A stretch of 49,425 bases of DNA, taken from positions 1 to 49,425 of the forward strand of contig NZ_JALKII010000012.1 of the NCBI RefSeq assembly GCF_023051175.1. Reading direction: 5' to 3'. This document shows positions 39,089 through 48,202 of this stretch, piece by piece; the stretch's first letter is position 1, and each line of letters opens with the position of its first letter. The notes under the pieces were generated by a model that was given only the letters and a program-made list of their open reading frames with translations, was not told the origin of the DNA and ran no database searches. The position numbers were made by a program, and so were the translations under genes. Source of the DNA: Alcanivorax quisquiliarum (GTDB lineage: Bacteria > Pseudomonadota > Gammaproteobacteria > Pseudomonadales > Alcanivoracaceae).

Positions 39089-39553
39089 TCAGGCGGGCGG
39101 AAAGTGTTCGTGCAGCAGGCCGGCGAGGCGATCCAGGCGCTCACGACGAGCTGCCACACCGAAGTAATTCATCATGCGCGTTGCCCAGGTGAACGCCAGC
39201 GCGACGCTATCGCCGCCCTGGCGGGGAATAACGTGCAAATGCAAATGGGGGACGTGCTGGTTGGCGGCCTTGCCATCGTTGATGATCAGATTGTGGCCGC
39301 GAATGACGAGATTGCCGGTTTTTTCCGCGACGGCTTTTTGCGCCACGATGGTGCGCCGTGCCAGGCTCATCATATGGCCGAGCAAGTCGTCATCGAAATC
39401 ACCGACGAACTGGCCATGCTTGCGCGGGATGATAAGCACGTGGCCCTCCCGCACCGGAAACAGATCCAGCAACACCATGGCGCGTTCATCTTCGTAGATG
39501 ACGCTGGCCGGCGATTGCCGGGCGGCTATCGCGCAAAAGATACACTCACTCAT
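39089..39553 (-). CDS. HIT family protein (histidine triad hydrolase)
   Basis: A 154-residue protein of the HIT superfamily, nucleotide hydrolases or transferases. The triad is HVPHLHLHVIP with H103, H105 and H107. The N terminus CIFC (C4, C7) together with conserved histidines is typical of zinc-containing bacterial HIT proteins. The ATG at 39553 overlaps the stop of the small membrane protein gene (ATGA), so they form an operon. Substrate unknown; Fhit- or HINT-like purine nucleotides are likely. Confidence 0.92.
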   Translation of the reverse strand: MSECIFCAIAARQSPASVIYEDERAMVLLDLFPVREGHVLIIPRKHGQFVGDFDDDLLGHMMSLARRTIVAQKAVAEKTGNLVIRGHNLIINDGKAANQHVPHLHLHVIPRQGGDSVALAFTWATRMMNYFGVAARRERLDRLAGLLHEHFPPA

Positions 39554-39873
39554 CGTGTCCGCCGCCATGCATACAGGCCCGCGCCGATCAGCAGCGCGAG
39601 CACTATGGTGGTGAGCAAGGGGGCACCAGCCCGCAGCGGGGTGCCATCCGATTGCACCAGGGTATCGAACAGCGTGACCACCCATGCCGGGCCAAGAGTA
39701 TCGGTGTCCATGGCCACTGGCCAGGGCATGAACAGAACGGCAATGGCCACCGCCCGCAGCGTCAGTTTGGCGGCCAATGACCAGCGCCAGGATAGCCACC
39801 ATAACGTTGCCAGGGTGACCACGGCGGCACCGAGATAGACCATCCACGCCATCACATAACCTTCTTCTGACAC
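39550..39873 (-). CDS. Small three-TM membrane protein upstream of HIT
   Basis: A 107-residue membrane protein with hydrophobic segments at about residues 8-27, 31-54 and 83-102 and a basic end WRRTR. It starts with GTG at 39873 with AGGAG 6 bases upstream; ATG at 39852 with AAGG 7 bases upstream is an equal alternative. I recognise no named family, but similar small membrane proteins precede HIT genes in related genomes, and the 4-base overlap with HIT supports a real gene. Confidence 0.75.
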   Translation of the reverse strand: MSEEGYVMAWMVYLGAAVVTLATLWWLSWRWSLAAKLTLRAVAIAVLFMPWPVAMDTDTLGPAWVVTLFDTLVQSDGTPLRAGAPLLTTIVLALLIGAGLYAWRRTR

Positions 39874-39985
39874 GCTTCTCTCCTGCTATTGCCCGGTTCT
39901 GTCTGCCTTGCTTTGCCTGCCTTGCCTGCTACGTGCTACCGCCTGCCATCGTTCACGATGCGGGCGGCCCCTGGCATCTTGTCGG

Positions 39986-40423
39986 CTAGCTCACCCAACG
40001 AATGATATGGTCTTCGTATTCGTCTTCATCCACCAGTGTTTCGCTGAACACTCTGCCGCGCACCGAGATGCCGGCCTCAACGACACTGGCGCCGCTGCCG
40101 CTGATCAGCGGGTGCCAGCTCGCCAGCCCTTCGCCGCGTGCCAGCCGGCGGTAGGCGCAGGTGTCCGGCAGCCAGTCCCAGGCGGCAGTTTCCGGGGTCA
40201 TCTGAACGCAGTCCGGCACGTGTTGTTGCCGGGCCGCGTAATCCAGGCAGCGGCTGGTGTCGGTGTCGAGCATTCTGCACGCCAGATGGGTGTAATGCAG
40301 CTCGCCGGTGTCTTCGTCTTCCAGCTTTACCAGGCAGCAACGGCCGCAGCCGTCGCACAACGCTTCCCATTCGGCAATGTTGAGCTCGGCGAGTGAAAAT
40401 CGTTCCCAGAAACGCTCACGCAT
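39986..40423 (-). CDS. ycgN: YcgN family cysteine cluster protein
   Basis: A 145-residue protein with a cysteine set typical of the YcgN/UPF0260 family: [15 protein letters not shown] (a CxxCxxCC-type cluster), [21 protein letters not shown] and DTCAYRRL. The cysteines probably bind a metal or iron-sulfur cluster; the function is unknown. The start at 40423 overlaps the end of ycgL by 8 bases. rnd-ycgL-ycgN is a known gene order in Pseudomonas-type genomes. Confidence 0.92.
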   Translation of the reverse strand: MRERFWERFSLAELNIAEWEALCDGCGRCCLVKLEDEDTGELHYTHLACRMLDTDTSRCLDYAARQQHVPDCVQMTPETAAWDWLPDTCAYRRLARGEGLASWHPLISGSGASVVEAGISVRGRVFSETLVDEDEYEDHIIRWVS

Positions 40424-40724
40424 CACGGCCGGGGTGCCCTTGTGCCAGATACAGATCGCTATCGGGTGGCGGCGGCATTTGCAGATACCAGCCCTGCTCA
40501 AGCAGCGCCCCGCGCACTTTCTCCACATCGGCACGCGCCAATGGCCGGCCGGGGCGCAGCAGCATGTCGCTGACGTGTCTGGGGGTTCCGAACTGCTGCA
40601 TCAGCGGCTCCGGCACGCACGCCAACCCGCGTGGCTTGTCGACAAAAAGATACATGCCCTCGCGCTTGCTGCTGTGGTAGATCGAGCAGATCAGGTGTCG
40701 AGAGGTGGTCTGGTTGTCAGTCAT
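40416..40724 (-). CDS. ycgL: YcgL domain-containing protein
   Basis: A 102-residue protein of the YcgL family. It starts [20 protein letters not shown] and contains [20 protein letters not shown] and the DLYL segment near the end. In E. coli it is a small fold of unknown role; its steady position beside rnd suggests a link to RNA turnover. It overlaps both rnd and ycgN by 8 bases, so all three are translationally coupled. Confidence 0.92.
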   Translation of the reverse strand: MTDNQTTSRHLICSIYHSSKREGMYLFVDKPRGLACVPEPLMQQFGTPRHVSDMLLRPGRPLARADVEKVRGALLEQGWYLQMPPPPDSDLYLAQGHPGRDA

Positions 40725-41802
40725 CGAGCAACATCTCCTGCAGGGGCCGGGCAACCCGATCACGGCGCCAGCCTTGCATCGGCTCGGGCACGCGCTCGGG
40801 GGCACGCACCAGTGCTTCCAGCCAGCGGCGCCGCACCAGCACCTCGGGCTCCAGGCCAAGCCCGCTGGCAAGCTCCGCCACGCGGCTGCGCAGTTGTTTG
40901 ACCTGGCCACGCTGGGTGGCATCAGGCGGCTCCGGCAGCGGCGGCGGGGGTGGCTGGCTGGCGGCTTCTTTCAGCAAGGCGAGTATGGTGTCGCCATCAC
41001 GACGAGCTACCGATTGATGCACGCCCAGCGCGACCAGGGCCTCGCGCTTTACCGGCGCCTGTTCGGCCAGCGCCAGCATGGCCGGATCGCGGACGATAAA
41101 ACCACGGGGCAAATCGCGCTCGCGGGCCATGCGGTCGCGCCAGGCTGCCAGTGCGCGCAGGCGCGATAGTGCAACGCCGCCGAGATGGCCAGCACCTTTG
41201 ACCTGTTTCCAGGCGTCTTCTTCGGCGACCTGATGCTGCACGCTGGCCACCAGCCGCTCACATTCTTCCTGCCACCAGCCAAGTCGGCCCAGATTGCTCA
41301 GGCGCTCGCGCAGCTCTGTGGCCAGTTGTGGCAGCCACACCACGTCATCGCGTGCATAGGCCAGCTGTTGCGCACTAAGAGGCCGCTTGAGCCAATCGGT
41401 ACGAGTGGCATCCTTGGGTAATTCCACCCCGGCCAGCTCGCGCACCAGCCGCTGGTAACTGCACTGCAAATCAAAGCCGCACAGGCTGGCGGCGATCTGG
41501 GTATCGAGCACTTCCACCGGCAGCACGCCGGCAAAGACGTGCAGCGCTTCGATGTCTTCCGAGCAGGCGTGCATCACCAGCGGCCGCCCCGTCAGCAATT
41601 GCGCCAACGGCGTGCGATCTGCCAGCGCCAGCACGTCGATCAGCCAGATGTCGTCACCGGTGTTGACCTGCACCAGAGCCAGTTGCGGCCAGAAGGTGCG
41701 CTCGCGCATGAATTCAGTATCCAGGTACAGCGTTTGCCCCGCCTCCAGACCCGCTACGGCGGTCTGCAAGGTGGCGGCGTCTTCGATCCAGCGATAAGTC
41801 AT
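40717..41802 (-). CDS. rnd: Ribonuclease D
   Basis: A 361-residue 3'-5' exoribonuclease of tRNA and small RNA maturation. The DEDDy motifs are DTEFMRERT (Exo I), [11 protein letters not shown] (Exo II) and [11 protein letters not shown] (Exo III with Y and D). An HRDC domain follows (from about residue 205, [20 protein letters not shown]). Length and catalytic residues are normal. It is the first gene of the rnd-ycgL-ycgN operon, divergent from the beta-propeller gene. Confidence 0.96.
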   Translation of the reverse strand: MTYRWIEDAATLQTAVAGLEAGQTLYLDTEFMRERTFWPQLALVQVNTGDDIWLIDVLALADRTPLAQLLTGRPLVMHACSEDIEALHVFAGVLPVEVLDTQIAASLCGFDLQCSYQRLVRELAGVELPKDATRTDWLKRPLSAQQLAYARDDVVWLPQLATELRERLSNLGRLGWWQEECERLVASVQHQVAEEDAWKQVKGAGHLGGVALSRLRALAAWRDRMARERDLPRGFIVRDPAMLALAEQAPVKREALVALGVHQSVARRDGDTILALLKEAASQPPPPPLPEPPDATQRGQVKQLRSRVAELASGLGLEPEVLVRRRWLEALVRAPERVPEPMQGWRRDRVARPLQEMLLDD

Positions 41803-41933
41803 GCGTAATCCGGCCCAGCCTTCGATAGCGAGGCGGCATTATAGCAGCCTCACGCCGCCTCGCGGGCAAACCTGTGCGCTGCACGGCTGCTATACTGCCC
41901 GCCACCTGAACATGGGCGCGTCAAGGGAGAAGG

Positions 41934-43016
41934 ATGGTGCGTTGGATCAGACTGCTGGTAATCGTGCCTGTGACGCTGTTTGCGGTGTTGTTCTGGCTGA
42001 CCCGGCCGGGGCCGGTAGATGCGGTCGCCTGGCGCTCGCCGGCAGCGCCACCACTGGCCGGTGTACTGGAGGCGAACACCGAGCTGCGTCAGGCCAGCCT
42101 GCTCGCGCAGGGTCTGGTGGACGGGCCGGAAGCGGTGATTCTCGACGACAGCGGCGAGCTGTTTACCGGCACCGCCGATGGCCGGCTGTTGCGCATTGAT
42201 ACGCAAGGCGGCGTGCACCCGATCACGCACACCGGTGGCCGCCCGCTGGGGCTGGCGCTGGATCATCAGGGCCGGTTGGTGGTAGCTGATGCGGTGCGTG
42301 GCCTGTTGCGGGTGGATGCGCATGGCCATATCGAGACGCTGGTGGACGAGATCGACGGTGTGCCACTGCAATTTTGCGACGATGTGGCCATCGGCGCTGA
42401 TGGCGTCATCTATTTCACCGATGCATCAAGCCGCTTTACCCTTCCCGATTACCGGCTGGACCTGATCGAGGGCCGCCCGCACGGGCGGCTGCTGGCGTAT
42501 GATCCGGCGACGGGCGAAACCCGCGTGTTGCTGGGTGAGCTGTATTTTGCCAATGGCGTGACGCTGTCCGCCGAGGGTGATTATCTGCTGGTCAACGAAA
42601 CCTTCCGCTACCGTATCCGGCGCTACTGGCTGCATGGCGAGCGGGCTGGCGAGCAGGATCTGTTTGCCCACGGGCTGCCCGGCTTCCCCGATAACATTTC
42701 CACGCGCCCCGGCGGCAAGGGCTATTGGGTGGCGATTCCGTCGCGCCGCAATCCGCAGTTCGACCGTATCAGCGGCTCGGTGGCGCTACGCAACCTGCTG
42801 GCGCGCTTGCCGGGCAGCCTGCAACCGGCACCGGAGCGGTATGGCATGGTGTTGTTGCTGAGTCCTGACGGCGAGATTGTCGCCGCACCGCAAGACCCCG
42901 GCGGTGAGCTGCTGCACGAGATCACCTCTGCCGTGGAGCACGACGGGCACCTGTATCTGGGCACACTCGGCGGCGATCGTATCGGCCGCTGGCCGATCCC
43001 GGAACCACTGCGCTGA
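41934..43016 (+). CDS. Membrane-anchored SMP-30/strictosidine synthase-like beta-propeller
   Basis: A 360-residue protein with an N-terminal signal anchor (about residues 5-23) and a six-bladed propeller of the SMP-30/gluconolactonase/strictosidine synthase group: [77 protein letters not shown] and [19 protein letters not shown]. Such proteins are metal-dependent lactonases or esterases in the periplasm. Which substrate is used here cannot be told. AGGGAG lies just before the ATG. It runs towards gpmA, 73 bases away. Confidence 0.87.
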   Translation: MVRWIRLLVIVPVTLFAVLFWLTRPGPVDAVAWRSPAAPPLAGVLEANTELRQASLLAQGLVDGPEAVILDDSGELFTGTADGRLLRIDTQGGVHPITHTGGRPLGLALDHQGRLVVADAVRGLLRVDAHGHIETLVDEIDGVPLQFCDDVAIGADGVIYFTDASSRFTLPDYRLDLIEGRPHGRLLAYDPATGETRVLLGELYFANGVTLSAEGDYLLVNETFRYRIRRYWLHGERAGEQDLFAHGLPGFPDNISTRPGGKGYWVAIPSRRNPQFDRISGSVALRNLLARLPGSLQPAPERYGMVLLLSPDGEIVAAPQDPGGELLHEITSAVEHDGHLYLGTLGGDRIGRWPIPEPLR

Positions 43017-43089
43017 GCCGGCGGCTCTCCCCGCTGCCCGCGCTTTCTGCTACCCTACGCGCGCTTTCGCCACTGCACAGGAACGCCAC

Positions 43090-43836
43090 ATGACCACGAA
43101 ACTGGTGCTGGTCCGCCACGGCCAGAGTACCTGGAACGAACAGAACCGTTTTACCGGCTGGAAAGACGTCGATCTTACTGATCAGGGCCGCGCCGAAGCA
43201 GCACGCGCCGCCGAGTTGCTCAAGGAGGCCGGTTTTGAATTCGACGTGGCCTATACCTCCGTCCTCAAGCGCGCCATCCGCACACTGTGGACGATTCTCG
43301 ACGGCATGGACCAGATGTGGGTACCGGTGATTCGCGATTGGCGCCTCAATGAGCGCCACTACGGTGCGCTTCAGGGCCTGAACAAAGCCGAAACGGCGCA
43401 GAAATACGGCGACGAACAGGTGCTGATCTGGCGCCGCAGCTACGATACGCCACCACCGCCGATGGAGCGCAGTGATGAGCGCTACGCGGGCAATCAGCGG
43501 GTGTATCGCGGCCTGACCGAACAGCAGGTGCCGCAAAGCGAATCCCTGAAAGATACCGTGGATCGTTTCGTGCCTTATTTCCAGGCCGAGATCGAACCGC
43601 AGATCCGCGCCGGCAAGCAAGTGCTGATCGTCGCCCACGGCAACAGCCTGCGCGCACTGATCAAGCATCTGGACAATATTTCAGATGAAGACATCGTCAA
43701 ACTGAACATCCCCACCGGCATTCCGATGGTGTATGAACTGGACGACAATCTGAAGCCGGTCAGCAGCGGCTATCTGGGCGACAGCGACGCAGCCGAAAAG
43801 GCCGCCGCTGCCGTCGCCAACCAGGGCAAGAGCTGA
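43090..43836 (+). CDS. gpmA: 2,3-bisphosphoglycerate-dependent phosphoglycerate mutase
   Basis: A 248-residue glycolytic/gluconeogenic enzyme. The phosphohistidine is H10 in [46 protein letters not shown] and [16 protein letters not shown] (second histidine) are all present. The ATG at 43090 has AGGAA upstream; the open frame to the left is a shadow of the propeller gene. A long hairpin terminates it. Confidence 0.96.
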   Translation: MTTKLVLVRHGQSTWNEQNRFTGWKDVDLTDQGRAEAARAAELLKEAGFEFDVAYTSVLKRAIRTLWTILDGMDQMWVPVIRDWRLNERHYGALQGLNKAETAQKYGDEQVLIWRRSYDTPPPPMERSDERYAGNQRVYRGLTEQQVPQSESLKDTVDRFVPYFQAEIEPQIRAGKQVLIVAHGNSLRALIKHLDNISDEDIVKLNIPTGIPMVYELDDNLKPVSSGYLGDSDAAEKAAAAVANQGKS

Positions 43837-43841
43837 TAGCG

Positions 43842-43888
43842 GCCTGCTCGTGCCAGCGCCACCCGGCGTCTGGCACGGCAGGCTTGTT
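43842..43888 (+). terminator. Terminator after gpmA
   Basis: Arms GCCTGCTCGTGCCAG-like (43842-43856) and CTGGCACGGCAGGC (43870-43883) pair over 14 bases with a single bulged T and are followed by TTGTTCC. It separates gpmA from the convergent foldase gene. Confidence 0.75.
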
Positions 43889-44027
43889 CCGCGCTTCGGG
43901 GATCTTCCTCACAGCTCTTCCGGTTTTAGCCCGCCCTTCACCCACCTTTCTCGACATTCCTGCATTCCTGCATTTCTCGTGTTCCTTGCCTCTCTTACTT
44001 TTCCGTACTTGCCTTACGTTCTTTGCG

Positions 44028-45131
44028 TCACTGCGCAGCCTGAAGCCGATCCAACGCCTGCACACGGCGCCGCTCTTGCTCCGAAAAATGTTGCGCCATG
44101 GCCGCCTCCAGTGCGCGCACCTGATCCTCTTCCGCCAGGCCACTGGCCTGAATCGCGGCGCGCTCGGCACGCCATGCGGCATAACGGCTATCCCATTCGC
44201 TGCGCGCCTCATCCAGCTGCTGCAACCGCTCGGCCGCCTCTGGCCCGAAGTGCTGTGCGCGGAGCTGCCGCACGGTTTCTTCATCAGCACCTTGCGCTCG
44301 CAGTGCTTCCACTTGCTCTGCGACTGCCACAGGCGCACGCATCTGCTGCCGCGCCTGCTGTATCGGCGCTGGCAAGATGCGCTCAAGCTGCTGCTGCCGG
44401 GCCCGGCGCTCGGCGGCTGACAATGTGTCGTCACGCTGCAACGCCACTCGCTCCAGTGAATAAGCATCAAAGGCATCATCCAGCGAGAAGAAAGCATCTG
44501 CCGCCGCCTGCCCCAGCCAGGCGCGGCGCAAATCGCTGCGTTGCCGCAAAAGCTGATGCATGCTTTCCACACTGCCATCAAGCGCAGGCAAGGCGGCGAG
44601 TGCTTCGTCGTAGGCCAGATAACGCTGCAACAGCCCCCAGGCTTGAGCGGCAGCCGGCGCCGGCAGCTGCTCGTGCAGATACAGCGCTATGCGCGCCTTG
44701 ATGGCCGGCAGATCTTCTTCACCAAGCGTGGCCAGAAAATAATCGAACACGCGCCTCAGCCCGTGCTCAACGATCAGGTTGCCCTCGCTATCGGCACGCA
44801 ATTCACCATCGACTTCCGTGCCTGCCAACGATGCAGGCGGCGCGCCAAGCCGGGATGCGGCTGCCAGATAATGCGCCAGCGTTTCCGGCGCCGTGCCGGC
44901 GGCCAGTTGGTCAACGGCTGGCACAGGGCCGGGCTGCTCGTTGTGTTGCGCTGCGCCGTCAGCCTGGTTACTGGTGCTGACGGTGCGGCTTTCCAGCTTG
45001 CCGGTGCCGGGCGTGCCTGCCGGCCGCAGCAAGAAGCCGGCGGCTACCAGTAATACCAACAGGCCTATGCCTTTGATAATTACAGCTCTGAGAGCGCCCT
45101 CCCTCGGAACGCCCTCCCTCGGAACACGCAT
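44028..45131 (-). CDS. lifO: Lipase-specific foldase (lipase chaperone LifO)
   Basis: A 367-residue steric chaperone that folds its cognate lipase in the periplasm. An N-terminal TM anchor (about residues 18-36) is followed by a variable linker, then the foldase core with motif RRVFDYFLATLGEE (about 126-139, the family RxxFDY...GE) and long helices to the end. The ATG at 45131 has GGAGG 8 bases upstream. The N terminus has a doubled pentapeptide VPREGVPREG caused by an exact 15-bp duplication. Unusually, the gene is divergent from the lipase instead of following it. Confidence 0.92.
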   Translation of the reverse strand: MRVPREGVPREGALRAVIIKGIGLLVLLVAAGFLLRPAGTPGTGKLESRTVSTSNQADGAAQHNEQPGPVPAVDQLAAGTAPETLAHYLAAASRLGAPPASLAGTEVDGELRADSEGNLIVEHGLRRVFDYFLATLGEEDLPAIKARIALYLHEQLPAPAAAQAWGLLQRYLAYDEALAALPALDGSVESMHQLLRQRSDLRRAWLGQAAADAFFSLDDAFDAYSLERVALQRDDTLSAAERRARQQQLERILPAPIQQARQQMRAPVAVAEQVEALRAQGADEETVRQLRAQHFGPEAAERLQQLDEARSEWDSRYAAWRAERAAIQASGLAEEDQVRALEAAMAQHFSEQERRRVQALDRLQAAQ

Positions 45132-45511
45132 GACCCTGCCTCCAGAATAATATCGTCTTGGCTCCAGACTCCAGGCGCTGGGTACTGGGTGCCGGTTCAT
45201 TTTCGCGAGCGCCCTTTACAGGTTCCTCCTGAATACGCCCTTCACAGGCTCGCCCTGCAAGCTCCAGACCGGCCTCACCTCCCTGCCAATGAAACCTTCA
45301 TCACAAATAAATCATTCAAGGCGAGCACACGCCATAGGTGCCGATTTGCCAGCAGAGACACTGTCAGGCCCAGCGACTAGGCTGAAGGTGGCCTGGCAGG
45401 AAAGCAGCTGAGCAAAGCAGTGCAGCCTCGCGGATAGCGACAGGGCCCGTGGCCGGGTTCACGCATCACCGGCTGGATATTCACTGCACAGAAAAACAAG
45501 ATGAGGTACTC
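45132..45511. promoter_or_regulatory. Divergent control region, lipase / foldase
   Basis: A gene-free interval of 380 bases. An imperfect direct repeat CGCCCTTTACAGGTT / CGCCCTTCACAGGCT lies at about 45211-45225 and 45236-45250. I could not define clear -35/-10 pairs. GAGG lies 5 bases before the lipase ATG and GGAGG before the foldase ATG. Coordinate control of the two genes would have to occur here. Confidence 0.45.
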
Positions 45512-46459
45512 ATGATGCTGAAACGTCTCTCGGCGCTTTTATGCGCCTCTCTTTGCCTGGCATTGATAGCACCGGCCCAGGCCTGGCTCGGTGGGCCGCG
45601 CAGCGGCTATACCGAAACGCAATATCCGATCGTGCTGATTCACGGGCTGTTCGGTTTTGATGACATTCTCGGGGTGGATTATTTCTACGGTGTGCCACAG
45701 GAATTGCAACGCAGTGGCGCGCAGGTATTTGTCGCGCAAGTCGCCGCAGCCAACAGCACTGAAGTGCGCGGCGAGCAGCTGGCGCGGCAGGTAGAAACCA
45801 TCCTCGCCACCACCGGCGCGGCGAAGGTCAACATCATTGGCCACAGCCATGGCGGCCCCACCGCACGCTATGTGGCGTCGGTGTATCCACAGTATGTTGC
45901 GTCTGTCTCATCCGTGGCGGGCGTCAACTGGGGCGCGCCGCTGGCGGATGTGCTGCAAGGGGCGGCTGATCATCTGCCGCTGGCCGATGACGTGATCGAC
46001 AGCGTCGGCAATGCCATCGCCGGGCTGATCGATCTGATCTCCAATGGCGGCGCAACACAGGATGTGAGCGCTGCCATGTATTCGCTGACCACCGCCCAGA
46101 CACTTGCCTTCAATGCGCTGTACCCGGAAGGCGTGCCGCCCCACTACTGTGGCACGGGAGAAAGCCTGGCGGCCAATGGCGTGCGTTACTATTCCTGGAG
46201 CGGCGGCAGCACACTGACCAATATGCTGGATGTCTCCGACCCGTTCATGGCCGCACTCTCGGTGGTATTTCTCGGTGAAAAGAATGACGGTCTGGTAAGC
46301 AGTTGCTCCAGCCGCCTCGGCATGGTGATTCGCGATGACTATCACATGAATCATCTGGATGAAATCAACCATGCCTTCGGCTTGCGCAGTGTGCTTGAGA
46401 CAAGCCCTGTCGCGGTCTTCCGACAACATGCCAACCGGCTCAAGAACGCCGGCCTGTGA
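45512..46459 (+). CDS. lip: Secreted triacylglycerol lipase (family I, Pseudomonas type)
   Basis: A 315-residue extracellular lipase. The signal peptide ends at AQA/WLGG (about 24). Near the N terminus lies the oxyanion segment LIHGLFGF (42-49). The nucleophile is S112 in GHSHGG, the aspartate is D259 in EKNDGLVSSCSSRLG, and the histidine is H281 in MNHLDEINHAFG. C213 and C265 match the disulfide of the Pseudomonas enzyme. It needs a foldase, present and divergent at 44-45.1 kb. Secretion is expected by the type II route. Start choice: MMLKR at 45512 with GAGG upstream; the second ATG is at 45515. SBP3 follows 125 bases later. Confidence 0.95.
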   Translation: MMLKRLSALLCASLCLALIAPAQAWLGGPRSGYTETQYPIVLIHGLFGFDDILGVDYFYGVPQELQRSGAQVFVAQVAAANSTEVRGEQLARQVETILATTGAAKVNIIGHSHGGPTARYVASVYPQYVASVSSVAGVNWGAPLADVLQGAADHLPLADDVIDSVGNAIAGLIDLISNGGATQDVSAAMYSLTTAQTLAFNALYPEGVPPHYCGTGESLAANGVRYYSWSGGSTLTNMLDVSDPFMAALSVVFLGEKNDGLVSSCSSRLGMVIRDDYHMNHLDEINHAFGLRSVLETSPVAVFRQHANRLKNAGL

Positions 46460-46584
46460 ACAACCGCCGGGCCTTCACGGCCCGGCGCGACCCACCAGTC
46501 ACCAACGATGTTCGCGCCTGCTCTGCCATACCGTTATGCTCCAGTAGCGCTATTTATTTCTTACTCACATCAAAACAAGGAAAC

Positions 46585-47616
46585 ATGCCCATGGACAGGA
46601 CTGTCCTTTCTGGCCGTTTTATCTCTTTGTGTGCTGCACTGTTTTACGGCCTGCTGGCCGCTGCGCCCGCCACTGCCGCCCCGATCGACCGCACCGTGTG
46701 CGTCTGGGATATCGCCGGCAATGCCGGGCCGACCATGGCGATCATGCGCGAGTGGCGCATTGAAGCGTTATCCTGGGGGCTCAATGCGCGCCTGGTGGTG
46801 CACACCAACGAAGGCATCGCCACCGAGGAGCTGAAAGCCGGACAGTGCGATGCTGCCGTCGTCACCGATTTCCGCGCCCGCCCTTTCAATCAATACACCG
46901 GCACCATCAATGCCATTGGTGCGATTCCGGATTTCGAGCATTTGCGGCTGGTGCTGCAAGTGCTTGCGCACCCGCAATCGGCGGACAAGATGACGCAAGG
47001 CCCGTACACCGTGATGGGCATTGCGCCGGCTGGCGGAGCCTATATCTTTGTCAACGATCGCAACATCAATACATTGGCAAAAGCCGCAGGCAAGAAGTTT
47101 GCGGTGCTGGAACATGACCCCATGCAGGCGCAAATGGTGGCGCGGATGGGAGCAACGCCGGTGGGCTCGGATGTCACCAACTTCTCCAGCCGCTTCAACA
47201 ATGGACAGGTGGATATTATTGCCGCGCCGCTGATCGTCTATAACCCGCTGGAGCTTTATCGCGGCCTCTCACCGGATGGCGCCATCATCGATTACCCGCT
47301 GTTGCAGGTGACCTTGCAGATGATCGGCCGTGCTGACCGCTTCCCGGCGGAGATCGCGCAGAAGTCACGGGATTACTTTTTCCGCAACTATGATCAGTAT
47401 GTGAATATTCTCGAACGGGAAGCCGAGCAGGTAGATCCGCGCTGGATGGAGCCGGTGCCGGAAAGCGATCGCCCCGAATATGAGCACACCATGCTCGAAG
47501 GCCGGGTGGAGCTGCGCGACCAGGGCCATTACGATGGCGAGATGCTTTCCTTGCAGCGGCGTGTGCGCTGCCGCATCGATGCCAGCCGGGGCGAATGCAC
47601 CAACCCGGTAGAGTGA
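46585..47616 (+). CDS. Putative periplasmic solute-binding protein SBP3
   Basis: A 343-residue exported protein, closest of the set to SBP4. Signal peptide about residues 1-30, cleaved near TAA/PID. Family marks are VCVWDIAGNAGPTMAIM, ELKAGQCDAAVVTDFRAR, PAGGAYIFVNDRNINTLAKA, AGKKFAVLEHDPMQAQM, LELYRGLSPDGAIIDYPL and VRCRIDASRGECTNPVE, with the four conserved cysteines. It lies directly after the lipase; there is no terminator that I can see between them, so read-through is possible. The start may be 46585 or 46591; AAGGA lies 3 or 9 bases upstream respectively. Confidence 0.82.
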   Translation: MPMDRTVLSGRFISLCAALFYGLLAAAPATAAPIDRTVCVWDIAGNAGPTMAIMREWRIEALSWGLNARLVVHTNEGIATEELKAGQCDAAVVTDFRARPFNQYTGTINAIGAIPDFEHLRLVLQVLAHPQSADKMTQGPYTVMGIAPAGGAYIFVNDRNINTLAKAAGKKFAVLEHDPMQAQMVARMGATPVGSDVTNFSSRFNNGQVDIIAAPLIVYNPLELYRGLSPDGAIIDYPLLQVTLQMIGRADRFPAEIAQKSRDYFFRNYDQYVNILEREAEQVDPRWMEPVPESDRPEYEHTMLEGRVELRDQGHYDGEMLSLQRRVRCRIDASRGECTNPVE

Positions 47617-47625
47617 GCATAATGC

Positions 47626-47646
47626 ACAGCAGCAAACCGCTGCTGT
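47626..47646 (+). terminator. Possible hairpin after SBP3
   Basis: Eight-base arms ACAGCAGC / GCTGCTGT with an AAACC loop start 10 bases after the stop. No T tract follows, so function is uncertain. Confidence 0.4.
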
Positions 47647-47965
47647 TGCCGCCATTGGCGCCGTTGACGAGACAGCCGCTGCCCCAACGCAGCGGCGTCT
47701 GTTTCCACACTCTCGATCCGCCACAACGCCTTCCTGGCGACAGCCCTTGCAGGCCAACAGGCGCTGACAACTTTCTTGGCTTGCTGGGGGGAACACCAGT
47801 TGCTGTGGGCGCTTGCTACGCGCCTGATGGTGCTTCCTGTCAGTCCGTCAACCTGTTACCCCGCCAGCATGTCGGCCTTCTTCCTGTTGCTACTGACGCG
47901 CTCGGTAGCCGGTGGTGTGGGCTGAACTGATAATCTCCCGTAGTTGATGCCCCTCTGCGGCTGGT
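47647..47965. other. Gene-free interval between SBP3 and SBP4, left part
   Basis: No reading frame here has a recognisable domain. A frame reading SIRHNAFLATALAGQQALTT near 47710-47770 looks vaguely like a recombinase N terminus but has no start and no further similarity I can name. Possibly decayed coding DNA. Confidence 0.3.
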
Positions 47966-48060
47966 CGCTCTCCAGACAGCTGAGGGCTCTCCAGACAGCT
48001 GAGGGCTCTCTTTCCAGCTGATGGCTCTCTTTCCAGCCGATGGCTCTCCTTCCAGCTGAT
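47966..48060. repeat. 19-bp tandem repeat, five units
   Basis: Units at 47966, 47985, 48004, 48023 and 48042 read (G/C)GCTCTC followed by CAGACAGCTGAG (first two) or TTTCCAGCTGAT-like (last three). All have exact length 19. The core CAGCTG is itself a palindrome. It lies 143 bases upstream of the SBP4 start and could be a binding-site array or a plain minisatellite. Confidence 0.88.
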
Positions 48061-48202
48061 AGCCCTGATTTTCACTGCCGGCTCTCTGCGGCGGTTGTTG
48101 GCACTTCCGGTTCTTGCTGTGGTCTGACAGGTCATGCCCTTGTGGCAAACAAGCTCGTATGCTGCACGCTTCAAAAGAACAACAGCAGAACAGGACGCTA
48201 TC

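Noticed and set aside
39936-39943. A second GGCGGTAG (ops core) on the minus strand
   Set aside because: Only the 8-base core matches (followed by CACG, not CGTG). It precedes a small membrane protein/HIT operon, and a chance hit of this size is expected in 49 kb.
47595-47930. A 111-codon open frame after SBP3
   Set aside because: It starts inside SBP3, has no domain and a Cys/Pro/Gly-rich shadow-like composition.
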